Shown here: one piece after another, positions 12,487 to 25,500 of the stretch
Layout: each line of letters begins with the position of its first letter
Position numbering within the stretch: position 1 is the first letter of the stretch
Assembly: GCA_022575985.1 (NCBI GenBank)
Contig: JAKSXM010000137.1
Location: 17,502,001-17,566,000, forward strand
Direction of reading: 5' to 3'
Origin: Anagrus nilaparvatae
Lineage: Eukaryota; Arthropoda; Insecta; Hymenoptera; Mymaridae
DNA length: 64,000 nt
Translations under genes and position numbers: made by a program
The notes under the pieces: generated by a model
What the model was told of the DNA's origin: nothing
The model's database searches: none
What the model saw: only the letters and a program-made list of their open reading frames with translations

Positions 12487-13160
12487 CTCCAGTCAAAACG
12501 CGGGAGGAGGGGTGTATTATCTCCTACTGACATGAGATTTGCTCTACTATATGTTTTTTGGGTCGCTGGTCATGAAAATCGGGGTTATTTCCGGGAGATA
12601 TTTTCGGAACATCCTTAAATTTGCAAAAACCACCCCCAAAAAGGGGTTTTTTTTGATATATTAGAAAAGTGAGTTTATAGATTTAGCCAAGCATTGGTCC
12701 TAGGGAGTTTTTTGGGTCGCTGAACAAGAATTTCAGGTAGTTTTCAATGAATAATTAATATTTCACCCTTAAATTAGCAAAAATTAACCCTAAAAGGAGG
12801 TTTTTGATATTTTCGCACTTTCAGCGACCAGATTATGTCCATACGGGTTTTTTGGGTATCTAATCAAGAATTTGGGGGTATTGTTGATAAATAATTAATA
12901 TTTCACCCTTAAATTAGCAAAAACAACCCCCTAAAAAGGGTGAAATATTAATTATTCATTAAAAAATACCTGAAATTCTTGTTTGCTAATATATAAAAAA
13001 AAACGCTTTTTGGGGTTCGTTTTTGCAAATTTAAGGGTATTTCGAAAATATTTCCCGGAAAATACCCCGATTTTCGTGATCAACGACCCAAAAAACATGT
13101 AGTAGAGCAAATCTCATGTCAGTAGGAGAAAATACACCCTAAACCGCGTTTTGACTGGAG
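12487..13160. mobile_element. Fold-back (long terminal inverted repeat) element carrying GGTCGCTG units
   Basis: The ends are inverted copies: CTCCAGTCAAAACGCGG at 12487 and its complement CCGCGTTTTGACTGGAG ending at 13160. The arms continue for about 170 nt, including CTCCTACTGACATGAGATTT and TGTTTTTTGGGTCGCTG on the left and their complements on the right, with scattered mismatches. The interior holds two direct units of about 140 bp (TTTTTTGGGTCGCTGAACAAGAATTT at about 12706 and a GGGTATCTAATCAAG variant at about 12847), each followed by AATAATTAATATTTCACCC. No open frame encodes a transposase, so this is non-autonomous. It is the better preserved relative of the block at 6807-7327. Confidence 0.72.
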
Positions 13161-13308
13161 AATATGTAGTACTGCGCATGCCCGAAACTAATCTTTCTAG
13201 AAATGGTAGTACTTTTCGCGATACAGTTTGGTTATAAAAGTGATATGTTATAGATGATATAAATGCAGAATCTAGGCCCTGGTCACTAATTGCTACAATC
13301 AACCTATT

Positions 13309-13778
13309 GAGAACGCGCGCCTCCCTCTTTTTTTGTACTTCTAGCGGCGATCGCTGTAACTTTATACCCCAGCGCGTAGAGTTTGAAGAATTCAAAAAAA
13401 AATAATCAAAATATTTTATTAAAAATAAATTTCTAAAATATTTAAAATTAACTTTATCTTTTATAAATAAATTAATTTAAACAAATTAAAGTAATAGTAT
13501 ATTACGACTCATGGCCAGAAAAATAAAGAATGGCCCAAATCGTACGTAAATTACCTTCTATGAGGCGAAGCCGAGGATGGTAAACTGCGATTTGGGGCAT
13601 TCTTTTTTAATGGCCCAGGGTCGTATACGATTTTTCTGCATCAGTGGCGAGAAAACACAAAAAATTATTTTTAAAATGCTATTTTATTTTATACTAATTT
13701 TCAAACATAAACCGCTTGGGTATAAAGTTACAGCGATCGCCGCTAGAAGTAAGGAAAAAGTGGGAGGCGCGCGTTCTC
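13309..13778. mobile_element. 470-bp MITE-like element with 61-bp terminal inverted repeats
   Basis: The left arm at 13309-13369 starts GAGAACGCGCGCCTCCC and contains CTAGCGGCGATCGCTGTAAC. The right arm at 13718-13778 is its near-exact complement, with a few differences in the T-rich part. The interior of about 350 bp is A/T-rich apart from a GC-richer patch at 13510-13640, and it has no coding capacity. The arms are far richer in G+C than the surrounding DNA, which suggests an outside origin. The flanks show no clear target-site duplication. It begins 149 bp after the fold-back element ending at 13160. Confidence 0.72.
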
Positions 13779-16700
13779 ATATATTTGTAACCCAATAGTT
13801 ATTATTTCAAACCATTCAAATAAAAGAAAAGAATCGAGAGCCAGATCGAGAGCTCAAGAAATTCTGAATTATTTTATTTATTTTCTTTAAAAAGATGTTA
13901 ATTGGTAGTATTTAATTAAGTTCGAATACATATTGACAACCATTGCTTATATAGCTTAGAAAGTACATTTCTCTTTCGAGAATTTATTATATTAGCGTAT
14001 GTATTTAAATTCTGCATTTATTAGTAGAAGGTAAACATAATTATAAAAAATAAAAAATAGATATATAATTTATGAAAAAAATTTTATTAATTTAAATATT
14101 TTTTCAGAAAAAATTTCATGAAAATTAAAAAATTTAATTAATCGAAACTTAAAGAAATGACATTTATGGCCAATGATTTTATATTTTGTAAATTTAATAA
14201 CCAGGCTATAAATGTGTATCCTGATAAAATCCTTAACCACAAAATTTTTCTTGAAATAGCATTTCAGTAAAACAAAAATATATAAAACCCAATGATCACA
14301 CGCCAATTATAAATTTAAATATGATCCTTAATAATAACCAATAAATAAAAATTCAATTTCATAAATTTATATAAACACTTAAAAAAATTATGAAACAAGT
14401 GAAAAAAAAAATAAATTGACTTTTGAATGAGACTTATGTGTTTTATAAGTTTGTTAGTTTCCCGCGCCTTTCATGTAACAATATGTGTTTTAATATAAAT
14501 AAAAAAAGCCAGAGAAAAATTATATGACATATTTCTTCTCAAAGTTTAACATGTTTTCTATTTATCTTACGGTACAATAAATGTGTGATATAATACATGA
14601 ATTTTATTTATTTATTTTATTGGTTAAATAATTTTTTGGTTTAATGCAGTTTTTTTAGGTGAATAAAAATTTTGAAAATTTATTCGAATGTAGGTCAAAA
14701 TTTGCAAGTTTTATTTATTTCCTTGTTTCTAAATTCTTTTTTGAACATTTTTTTATGAATGCATAAATAAAAAAAATATTTTCAATATTTACTGACAATA
14801 CAGTACACATTTTATCATAAACAAAGAGAGAAATTGTAATATTTATTCAAAAATTTAAAAAAATAACATAAAACATGATAAAACAAAAGAGAATTAAAAA
14901 TAAAGAAAAAAAAAAAAAAGTTATATGAGAAAAAGAATTTTTTTTCATACTTTCCATTAAAAAATAAAAGGAGAAGTATGATATAAATTGTAGAAGAAGA
15001 CTCTTGAAGTTATTAAATAAAACATGAGATCGTTGATGCATATATTAATCTAAAAATATATACCAAAACATCTGATATATTTACTGGATATTCTCACAAT
15101 CGTGTATTGGACATTTCTCATATAAAATATAAAATAACATTTTTTTATTTTCTTATCTTTTTCAGGCTTCTCTCACTCTCTTTCACTGGCGATCTATTTT
15201 ATTTTTTATACTGGAAAACTTGATCCAGTTTTATGTATATTATGATCAAAGTAAATAAGAAAATATGGTTAGTTTTATATTGTAAAAAAAAGAGATCAAC
15301 GCGAATTAATAAGAAAATTTATCTGTGTACAGAATTACGTAAATTATTATTTATGGTTATTAAATTTTTTTTTTTTTAATTTATTTTATACTTAAACTTA
15401 ATTTAGAGAGATAATTTCTATATTAAGATAAGAAATATTTAAATTTTATTGTATACTTTTCGATTTGTAGTCTTCGAGAAAAAAAATCAATTTCCCCCTC
15501 AAAAGGGGGAAACCAGCTCCCTTCGGGGATCTGTCCAATGAAGTTTGATATGTCAAGAATTTTATTGGGATAAAAATGAACCAACTGATTTCACTGTAGT
15601 GGGGGAAAACTGGTAGAAACCCAAAAAATATGTAATTATTTCTTTTACTGTACGCCTAAAATAGTATAATTGTTAAAACTTTATCTTAATTATTCAACAG
15701 TTATTACTTGATTAATTAAATATGTCCTGTATCTAGAAGGACAAGTGTCTAATGGGGGTAATACCCAGGGGAACACTGTACCTTAGACCTTTTCAAATAT
15801 ACCTACGAATAAGTCTTTTTTGATTGTGAATGTCAAAAATTAGGGTCCTGTTAACCAAAAATATGCTCTATTATTACAAAAAGCACCTCATATAAAAGGA
15901 ATTTTTTGCAGTAATTAATAAATGTGACAATGGAAATGCAAAAATTTTCTTAAACAAAAATTTAAGCTTTACTTTATTTTCTGAAATGATTTAAAAAATT
16001 AGAATCTGCACCTTTTTTGTAATAAAATTCAGGATCATTAAATCATCATACCTGAAAGTACAAAAAGGATTTTTTTTTCTTGCAGAAAAATTTCCATAAT
16101 TTTCTTTTCTTATCAAGTCTCGTCGTTTATAATACACATAAAAATTCACCATCTAAAAAAATAAAGTACGTATTAAAAAAAGTGTTGGAAAAATGAATTT
16201 TTAAAAATGAATATAAGATAAGCGATGTTATTATTCAAGCAAATTCAAAAGAATATGCAAAAGAAAAATGAAATGAAAATTCAAGGGGAAAAACTTTTTT
16301 TTTACAAAGTACACATTATAATTTTTTATTATATTGATAAATTTGCTAGACATAATCTAAATTTTATGATAAAATATACTCATAATATTGGTTTCAAGTG
16401 AATTATGTAAATTACTATTAAATATCAAAAGATGATATTTTTCATAACATGAGATATTTTTTTATATAGGATTAAATCGATGATGATAAAGTTATTTTTA
16501 TTTAAATAAAAAAGGTGGCATTTAATACTTGTAAAAAGGGCTTGTAATTTTTAAATTCTTTTTTATGGGAAATAATTATCTTTACAATTTTAAGGATTAA
16601 TGTATGTTTATGAAGCTATTAATTTTTTTTAGTTTCTCATGAAATGCTAAATACTTAAAGTTTCCTTTAGTAGTCTGGCTTAAGTAGTTACTTAAATGAT

Positions 16701-19165
16701 TTAATTTAATGAAGTAGTATTTAACAATGATCTAAAAAAATAATAAAAATTTATTGTAATGCTTTGGAAAAGCCTCTTTAAACTAGTTTTTTTATACTAA
16801 TTTGAATGAAAAAAAAAAACTGTTCAATTAAATCTAATTACCTACATGTTTAATTTAACAAAAAGAGGCAGTAATATTTGGATCATTAAATATTTTTACA
16901 GCAAAGAAATAATTTTTAATTGTTACGAAAATCTCGTCTATTAGCTCTGTTTTTTAAATTAGCTTTTTAAGTCTAAGAAAATAGGCTAGAAGCTATTCAC
17001 AAATATAAGCTATTTCGAATCAAAATTTCATTATGCAAGAATTCTAGCCTCAGGCTATTATTCTAAACTCATGTGACAAAACAATCTAACTGATTGCAAA
17101 AGCAATAACGAAAATGACAATTTAGAAAAAAAAATTACTAAACAGGTTAAAAAAATGTAAAGAGAAGATTTTAATAACATAAAAAACTTGAAATTATGTA
17201 AAACCAGATTTCAAAAAAGGTATTAAAAAAAGCGTAACTATTTTTTACAGTTACAAAAAAAAATATAAAAGTATTACATAATTGATTATAATAATACTTT
17301 AAATGTGACATAATAAAACTTTTAATTAAGTCGTGCAGTGCATCATAAATGCAGACCAACACATTGCTATCAATTAATACAATTTTCCTTTACATTCATA
17401 TAAATACGTGATCACCTTCGGTCGTTGCTCCTGTCAAGCAATGTATTCATCAAAATGGAGATTATAATGGTGAGAGTGCAAACCCTGACAATTTTGTGTT
17501 ATAAATAAATGTCCATATATAATGTTAAAATACAAAGCAGAATAGTGATAGCTAACCCCTTTTTTCAATGAAATTTATACTTATTTCTGGTATGTGTAAA
17601 TATAAACTAAAAGGTATAAAATCAATTAACTTGTTCGCTAATTCAGTTGGCGTATGTGTCCACACATTTGACAACAGGTTTTTTTGGTTCATTATTACTG
17701 GTTACTGTATTATACGTGTGCAAATAATAACGTACACATATGCAAAAAATGAAAATATGCAGAATTTATAATCACAATAAGAACTAATGAAAATTTTTAC
17801 TGAAATATTTATTTGAATGAAACTTACATTCATATTTATATACTAATATTTCATAAAAAAGGAAGTATTAATACCTTTTTTATCGCTACTGAATACTGTA
17901 TAATTTTCATAAAAAAGGATGTAAAAAAACCTTTTTGAATGTAGATTTAAATTTCAAATTTTTAATGGTAAGTATAACCAGTTGAAATACAAAAATTTTA
18001 ATGATAATAGACAGTAATCTTCAAAGAAACATTTTTGGTATTAAGGGAAAATCTGAATAATTTAATTCTATTGTTTTTCAATAACAAGTGCTCCTTGTTA
18101 ATGTATACGTTTTTAGAATTTCAGTGGGGTCTTTGTTCATGTTGTTGTTCTAGTATTTTTTGCCTATTTTTTCTGTGTATTTAATAACTAAATTTTTTGC
18201 CCTGAATTTCACCTATTATTTTTCCATAGTTTTTGTCTTTTTTTTCGCTAAATTTTATCCATATTTGGAGAATTTTTCGCCTGCTAAAGTAAGTACAACT
18301 TTCTAAATCACCCCAATTCATTAGCCAATTGAACAAAAATTAATGTTTCCAATTTACTTAAAATCCAAGACAAACTATAAATTTCAATGTTAACTTTTCC
18401 GCTTAATTTTACAAGAAAAAAGATTTTCTTAAAATGAAAAGTTATACGTTTTTTTGTAAGTGTAAAATATGTTAGTAGTTTTTGCAGCATAATCCAAGTA
18501 ATATAATATGCAACTAATATATGAATATTTTAACAAAAAATAGTACTTTATCTAAAACTTGTTGCGTCATGCATTAATAATTCATGAAATAAATCATAGT
18601 TTTTAAAATTGCAAAAAATACCTGAAATTCATTTATATAAATTTAGCCCCAAAAAATTAAAATTAATTTTCAAAAAAGCTGATATAAAAAGCTTTCAAAA
18701 AAGTCAGTCAAATTTTGTGTTCGCAAAAAAAAAATTATAAAATCTAAAAACCCGGAAATCACTAAATAATTAATTACCCATACAACAAAACCATTGTGCA
18801 AAAACTAAAAGTATCTTCGTGCAATAAATCATCTTTTAAAAGGAAATTATCAAAAAAACTACATTTATATGTTTCTAATTTAACTCCTACAATGAAACCT
18901 ACATATAAATCGGAAGTATAACTTAAAACATTAAAAAAATTAATAAAATTATAATTGCACAATACTAAAAACAGCAGAAAAAAAGCGTAGGTTGGTGCTT
19001 TGAAAAAAGTAAAAAATCTAAGTTGGCAATATTATAGTTGCATAGTATATTGGTACATACATACAAACTAAAAATTGAACTTCGAGCGTGAATAAAATCC
19101 GCGTGGGTTGCTATGGGTTACCCATGACTAACACATTTATACATCTAAAAAAATACACATACATT

Positions 19166-19372
19166 TTAATAGTAATTTTTTTTTCTCGTTTTAATTCCTT
19201 TTGATCCAATACCGAATACTCTCTCTAGAGATTTAAATAATTTTTTTGCCTTTGTTTCAGGAACGTACAGTTTATATTTTAGACCCATATTTTTCTTGCT
19301 AAAATTTTCTTTTTCAAACATAAAAGCTTTTTGCGTGGGTACAGGAAGTATTAATAATAACAAAATTTTCAT
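19166..19372 (-). CDS. Possible small secreted basic protein (68 codons), nested antisense in the long intron
   Basis: A complete ATG-to-TAA frame on the minus strand. Residues 1-16 (MKILLLLILPVPTQKA) look like a signal peptide with a Lys n-region and Leu-rich core. The rest is basic and Cys-free, with an amphipathic stretch LFKSLERVFGIGSKGIKTRK near the C-terminus. Codon content is more varied than in the chance ORFs nearby. It could be a lineage-specific secreted peptide, possibly membrane-active, but I recognise no family. I see no good polyadenylation signal just downstream and no clear promoter. It lies on the opposite strand within the intron between exons A and shared exon 2, about 0.9 kb upstream of exon B. 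Chance origin is quite possible in a window this size. Confidence 0.35.
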   Translation of the reverse strand: MKILLLLILPVPTQKAFMFEKENFSKKNMGLKYKLYVPETKAKKLFKSLERVFGIGSKGIKTRKKNYY

Positions 19373-19659
19373 TTTTTTTAAAACTACAGTGCAAATAAAT
19401 ATAAAATTGTTTATAAATCATTAATCAATCAAAATGTAAGACAAGAATAAAAAAATTTTTGAATAACAATACCAATGATGATACTTAACAATTATAAATC
19501 GGTCGTTGCCATTAAATTATTAACTCAAAAAAAAATTCTCGTCCCTGAACCCAAACATCTCATTTGAATCAAAAAAAAATGTGCAAATACAAAAAAAAAA
19601 AATATAGCCAATCCACAAAACTTTTTTTTATTTTTGCTTATCTCTGTTTTTTATCCCTC

Positions 19660-20298
19660 TTTTCTTATTCGTGTCTCTCCCACTATAATTTCACTTTTCG
19701 TCACTGTTTCTTTTTTTTACGTCCCCCCCTTTACTTCTCTTTCTCTCTGTTTTTTATACACTTTTGTATCCTTGATGTTATATCTAACCATATATAATAC
19801 AACCATTTACTATACTATTATGTGTGTGTCTGTCGTAGCCGATAGTCCATAGAGTGCGAGTTTCAGAGTTTGTTAAACTCTTCATTTTAATATTAACTGT
19901 ATTTATAATTGTTTAAATTATATATTTTAAGGTTATATTGTTACAATAATATAAAGGAACCTAATTGTGTACTGTGTGTATAAATTATATTTCAAATTTT
20001 TAACAGATGTGCCATTTTTTTTTTCTTTACTACTTTGTAAACTTTTGTGCAAATGTTTAGTGAAATTTCGATGAAAGAAAAAAGTGTGGTAATGACAAAT
20101 TTTTTCTTTTTTTACTAATTAATCAGTGAAAATAAGCTTTTTTTGTTAGGGAAATAGTGATGTGATACAAAAAAGTTTTATTTAAACATAAAATAAGCAA
20201 AACGTGATGTGCGAAAATTATGATATGAATTTAAAAAATCGAAAAAATACAATCTAAAATTGATTAAATAAAAGATAATCCAAAAACAAAAAATAATC
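19660..20298 (+). promoter_or_regulatory. Probable promoter and 5' UTR region of first exon B
   Basis: The region upstream of the ATG at 20299 is rich in C/T runs (TCTCTCCCAC near 19674; TTCTCTTTCTCTCTG near 19736), which read as GAGA-type strings on the other strand. It then has a more mixed patch around 19826-19870 (GTCGTAGCCGATAGTCC, GAGTGCGAGTTTCAGAG) before returning to A/T-rich sequence. These are loose features of an insect promoter. No TATA box or start site can be assigned. Confidence 0.3.
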
Positions 20299-20466
20299 AT
20301 GGATTGGTTTAGAAGACACCAAAATCAACAACAAGAGCAAAATCAAATGATAAATAATAAAAAATTATCAATACCGGAAGACAAAATAAATGAATATAAC
20401 ACATCAACGTGCGTTGACTTAAATTTACATGAAGAAGACAATAATAATATGAATGAAGAAGTAATG
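20299..20466 (+). CDS. Alternative first coding exon B of the long gene (56 codons)
   Basis: An ATG in the context AATCATGG opens 56 codons ending at GTACGT (donor at 20467), phase 0. A second in-phase donor choice, GTAATG at 20461, would drop two residues. The peptide starts MDWFRRHQNQQQEQNQMINN and continues as a Gln/Asn- and acid-rich segment (DLNLHEEDNNNMNEE), apparently disordered and cytoplasmic, with no signal peptide or membrane segment. Its first residues resemble exon C (MDRFFRW), which suggests the two are related alternative N-termini. Splicing to the phase-0 exon at 48842 keeps the frame and needs a 28-kb intron containing the second ratchet site. Protein family not recognised. 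Confidence 0.5.
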
Positions 20467-22554
20467 GTACGTGACTATAATAATAAATTCAAATATTGCA
20501 TTTATAGATAAAAAATTTTTTTTTATTTTTGACCCTATGACGTTTTCTTTTTTTTTAAATAAAGATGTTGACCGTGACTTTTTGTCATTATTACACGTAA
20601 TTTAAGAAAATTGATGGTGTGAAATTAATTTTGAATAATAGAAATTTTTATTTTATAGATTATGTTGTCATAGACTATTTTCTTTTTTTTATAGGAGAGA
20701 CAATAGATACTAAATAAATTATGAAACAATACAAAAGACAAAATAAATTTAAAAAAATTTTGTTTAGGTCAAAAAATACTTACATTGTCTTTTGTTACTA
20801 AATTAAATTTTATATAAAATGCCTAATAATAATAAGGCAACAACATGAATTCATGTTAAAAAAGTTATACTTTGTTTGTGTGGGAGTATATATGCGTAAA
20901 TTGTGCATTATCACGTATTGTGTGTATTTTTATAAAAATCTCAGACATGTTTTTCAGTAATAAATTATTTTATTTTTTTGGGTGTAATGAAGTTTGTAAA
21001 GATAAAAGAAAATGTTTTTTAGGTATATGAAATAAAATTTTTTTTATATTTGTGCTTGTATTAATAAAATATTCATGTTCGATTATGGAGGTTATAATAA
21101 ATCATGGATTTTTTGTTTCGAAAGAGTATCTGAATTGATTCTAATGGTATTACTTGTAACAAAAATTGTAAGGAGAATTTAAGATGTTTGGGTCATAAAA
21201 TTGCTAAAATAGATTCATTTACAACAAAAAATTCCCCTAGTAGCTTTTTATACAAACTTTTCAAAATTGAGAATCATTAAGAAAAGTAACAATTTAAAAA
21301 TAATCTAAAATACTTCAAACAGAACAGACTCTCTTTAGGCCTAAAAATTAACCAAGAATAATAATTATGAATAATCGGTTATTACTGCTTAAACAGTTTG
21401 ATCAACTAAAATCCCTGTCCTACCCTTATAAAAAATATACATTATTCATATTTTACATAATCTCATTCTCAAAAAAAAAAATAAAAATAAATTATAAATG
21501 GCTAAATAATTGCATAATAATAAAAATTTTGACCAAATAAAATATTAATCTCATTTACCAAGAAAGCTAACATATTAATAAATTTTTTATGCTCGTGTGC
21601 CTCACAAAAAAATAAAATCTTTTTTTGTCATGAAAATTCATATTTCTAAAAAAATTTTTTAAAAATGAGAAGAAATAAATAAAAATTTAATATGATCAAA
21701 CTAAGTCAGGTATATATTAAAATAGCGAGGCAACAAAAAAAAATTGAAATTCTATAGAAAACATGTTTATTCATTGTTGCATTTATGTATATTCTAAAAA
21801 CTAGGGATATTACTGGTAAAACATTCAGCCATATATACTTTATGCGAATTTTATATAATAACCAAAGGGGGAAAGAAATAAAATTTGCCAAAATATAAGG
21901 GGATGCAAAATAATAACCTAACAATGTTTCATATCGAATATAAAATCTAAAAAAAAAACCAGTATGTTAATAAACAAAAAAATGATGATAAATCCAATTA
22001 TACACCTTTTTTTATAAAATTGTTGATTTAAAAAAAAAAACCTGTTAACATGTTAAGTTAATCTAGTTAATACATTTTGGCTTTAATTCAAAATTTATTA
22101 TATTTATTTATGCATTGTATTTTGTAAGCTCATATTAAATAAAGGGATGATATGTTTTAAATATTATCGATGAAGGATAATGATAGCTGAATTGTCAAAT
22201 ATTTGTTTAATTTATTTTTTGTTGATTTTTATTTATAATATTTTGATTAAACACGTATTTTCTTGCTTGTTTGTTGTGTACTTAATATTAATTAATATAT
22301 TTGATAAGTTTTGTTGGGTTAAATTAAATAATTTCGTCGACAATTTTTGCTTAGCTGTTTGTTTCATGGAATTGATGACTTAGTATTTAAATTTTAAACT
22401 TCATAAGTTTCAATTTGAGATATTTAAGGTAAATGACATACATTATATACATTTTTAATATCATGAAGTTTCTTTGAACACATTGATTGATAATACAAAT
22501 ATTTATAACATATTGGAAAGTTAACAAAGTTAAAAAAATTGAATTAATTTAAAC

Positions 22555-22583
22555 CTGACGAGGTGGTATACCAACGAAACGTC
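22555..22583 (+). ncRNA. Hammerhead-ribozyme-like core
   Basis: CTGACGA (22555-22561) is followed by a short helix built on TGGTATACCA (22564-22573) and then GAAACGTC (22576-22583). This is the order of a hammerhead catalytic core: CUGANGA, helix II, GAAA. The helix has one G-A mismatch at its base pair 2. The same AAACCTGANGA...GAAACG arrangement recurs at 29364-29401. I cannot define stems I and III, so cleavage activity is unproven. Hammerheads of this type are known in Penelope-like and retrozyme elements. Confidence 0.35.
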
Positions 22584-25500
22584 CCACTCATTTTTATCAA
22601 CAACAAATTTTTTGCTAAATAGTAAATTTTAAGAGTCAAGATTCCCAACCATAAACAAATTTTCAAAACAAAATCCAGACTAATATGCATAATTTTAATA
22701 AAACACAAATTGTAATACATTTATTAAATTTATATTTAAAAGAGGGAAGTAAACTCGTGATATTGCAAATATATTAAGAATCAAGAATAAATGCATGTAC
22801 GTACATACACACATATGTTCGTGCTTAAATTACAATTATTATTATATTGAAACATACAATACCATTTTGATATAACATGTAGAAATTATTCAACTTGACA
22901 TGAAATTACTATAATTTAAGTACTTTCAATTATAAACGATTGATCAGAAATTATTATCATAATGCAAGAAATTATGAAATTAAAAAAAAATATATTTCAA
23001 TTTGTTTTATTCAAATTTTTTTTTTTTAGAATTTAATTAAACTGGTCTTTTTTTTCTTGCTACTTATAATAATTAATTCAGTAAAAAAATTCTCCCTTCT
23101 TTTTAAATAATGTAATTAAACTTCAGGATTCGAATAATATATTCATAGTAATACCACTTTTATACATTAATGAATCACATGGAATCTTTAAAATGTCTGT
23201 CATTAAATTAATTTATTAAATATATATGGGGGATTCCAAAACAAATTTATTTTTTTCACAAAAATACTTATTTTTCAGTTTTTAATATTTATAATAAATA
23301 TTCTAACTATTTGAAATTCAGTAAGTAATTTCAATTTTAAGACTTTCATCTTTAATCTTATTTTGCTTCAAAAGTCAGAGTAAAAGTGCATATTTTACTC
23401 CGGAATAATACCTTACTTTTTGTTACATTATGACAAAAATTTTTTATCAGCAATGCAGGTAATTTATATTAAATTTTAAAATGCTGCAGTTTTAGTCAGA
23501 TCCCCATATTTTTAAATTTATTTCAAAAGTTCATAATAACACCTGTTCTATAAAACCTAAAATCATAAATTGTCAATTTATTTTGAACTGCTCCATATAT
23601 AAAAAAATCCACACCAAAGAGTTCATAACAATAAAGGGTCAAACAATGTACAGTAAAAGAATGATAATAATCTGTCTTACAGCCTAGAAACTTCCTATAT
23701 ATAGTAAATAAGTCGATCTTTTTTATAAACCTTTGCCATGTTTCTTTTTTTTACCACGTGTTCTTTCTTTTCTATTGTTATTCTTCTATACAATATTTTC
23801 TCTTTATATGGTTCTGTATCCTCTTAAAAACCAGCTGTTAAAAAGAGAAAATGTTTTTCTTATTTTTTGCTTCTTCTATTTTCTGCATCTACACATACAC
23901 TACTGAATCATCATCAACATTTATTTTAATGATAATAATATACAATATTGTCACGTTTATTTTATTTTTTTTAAACTTCTATTGAAGAAAAATTATATTA
24001 TACAAGTTTTACATCCGGTTACCAATTGCATTTACAGATAAATATTGTTTTATTACATTTTATCTTTAAATTTAGAAAATATTATTGAGATTAATGACAT
24101 TTTTTTTTAACGGGAAAATATATTAATTTTTTTGGGTATATAAAATAAGGTCAAAAATGATGTGTATCGTTGATTTCTTGTTTTTTTTCTCTTAAAAAAG
24201 ACATTTTTTAAAAATAATAATAAGCATCAAACCTTTTGTCATGTAGATCTTATAAGTTACATATAATTTAAATATCAATGCAATATTTTGAATATTTTTT
24301 AACTTACAAACATAACATTAAAAAGTAGGTTATGAAATTCCTGTTTGGTATTATTGATATTATTAAAGGTTTATATATATTATCTTCTTTTGTGTTACAC
24401 TGTCGTAAGCATTTTTGAAAGTGTTAAATTTGAAATATGTGTATTAATTAATTACATTTTTTTTGGTTAATAAAAGAATATTTTCTTTTTTTTTTAATGC
24501 TGTGTAATACTCTTTTTTGGTTTTGATTTACGTCATGAAGTTGAAGTATGGTGATGAGTATTCAGAGATTCGAGATTGAAATTTTTTAAAATGATTTCAT
24601 ACTGTATGTGGTTATGTAAGGTAAAACCAGAAAAATATATCTTCTTTTGTGGTTCCAAACCTAAATATCAAAGAAAACAAATATAAATTCAAGCAAATAT
24701 TTAAAAACCGTAAATTTTTGATAATTGGATACCAAAAACGAGCTCGAAAGTTTAGAAACTCTTCAATAAAATCCATTTTCTATAAATTGAATTAAATCAA
24801 TAATCAATTTAAAACTTACAAAATAGTTTCTAAAATTTCTATCAAGCAGTCAATAACGCTGATACACCACGAAACTCCAGAGTAGTTAATTTAAATCCAA
24901 TACCTTCAAAAACCCTTTAAACTTAACCAATGCATATATTAAATTTATCAAAGTAAATTGCGTAAAACTTAAGCTCTAAGACAAGTAAAAAAAAAATTAG
25001 TTTGACTGATCATCCATATACGCAATTTCGCGGTCAATAATCCTTACCGTGATTCCTTTTTATGGTCTTTTATACAATTTTAAGTCTTTAAGTAAAAAAA
25101 AAGAGAAACAACCTTGTCAAATTACCCTAAGGGTTTCAGTATATAAGAAAAAACAAGGGAAACGTTGTCTAGACTATACGTAATATTTCTCGTCAAAGTC
25201 AAAAATTCTTAGCCCATGCGTCATCATATATATGATCCTTTACACGCAAGAATACACACATACTTAAATATATATTTATTATTTTCTAAATATTCGCCCC
25301 TTTCTTTCTTATAAGATTTTCCAATAGGGTGCTGAAAGAAAAGAATTGCCCTTCTTTTCTGAAAGGTATATTTGGTGATAGTAGAATCGAGTGGTTAAGG
25401 GTCCTTGAAAAACGTAAGTACTACACTATCATAAGATGTTTTAAATTGAAAGACGATGATGACGAATCAAGCGGAAAAGGTTCTTTTTTTTTAGGTGTTT

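Noticed and set aside
13114..13395. 93-codon minus-strand frame
   Set aside because: It runs across the end of the fold-back element at 12487-13160 and into the inverted repeat of the 13309-13778 element, so it is a chance frame in repeats.
14641..14665. TTTTTTTAG followed by GTGAAT, and a similar TTTTTTAG-GTATAT near 21014
   Set aside because: They resemble ratchet sites, but the donors are poor and such strings are expected by chance in A/T-rich DNA.
17850..17945. Two AATTTCATAAAAAAGGA-type strings about 60 bp apart
   Set aside because: A local imperfect duplication of A/T-rich sequence, with no further copies noticed.
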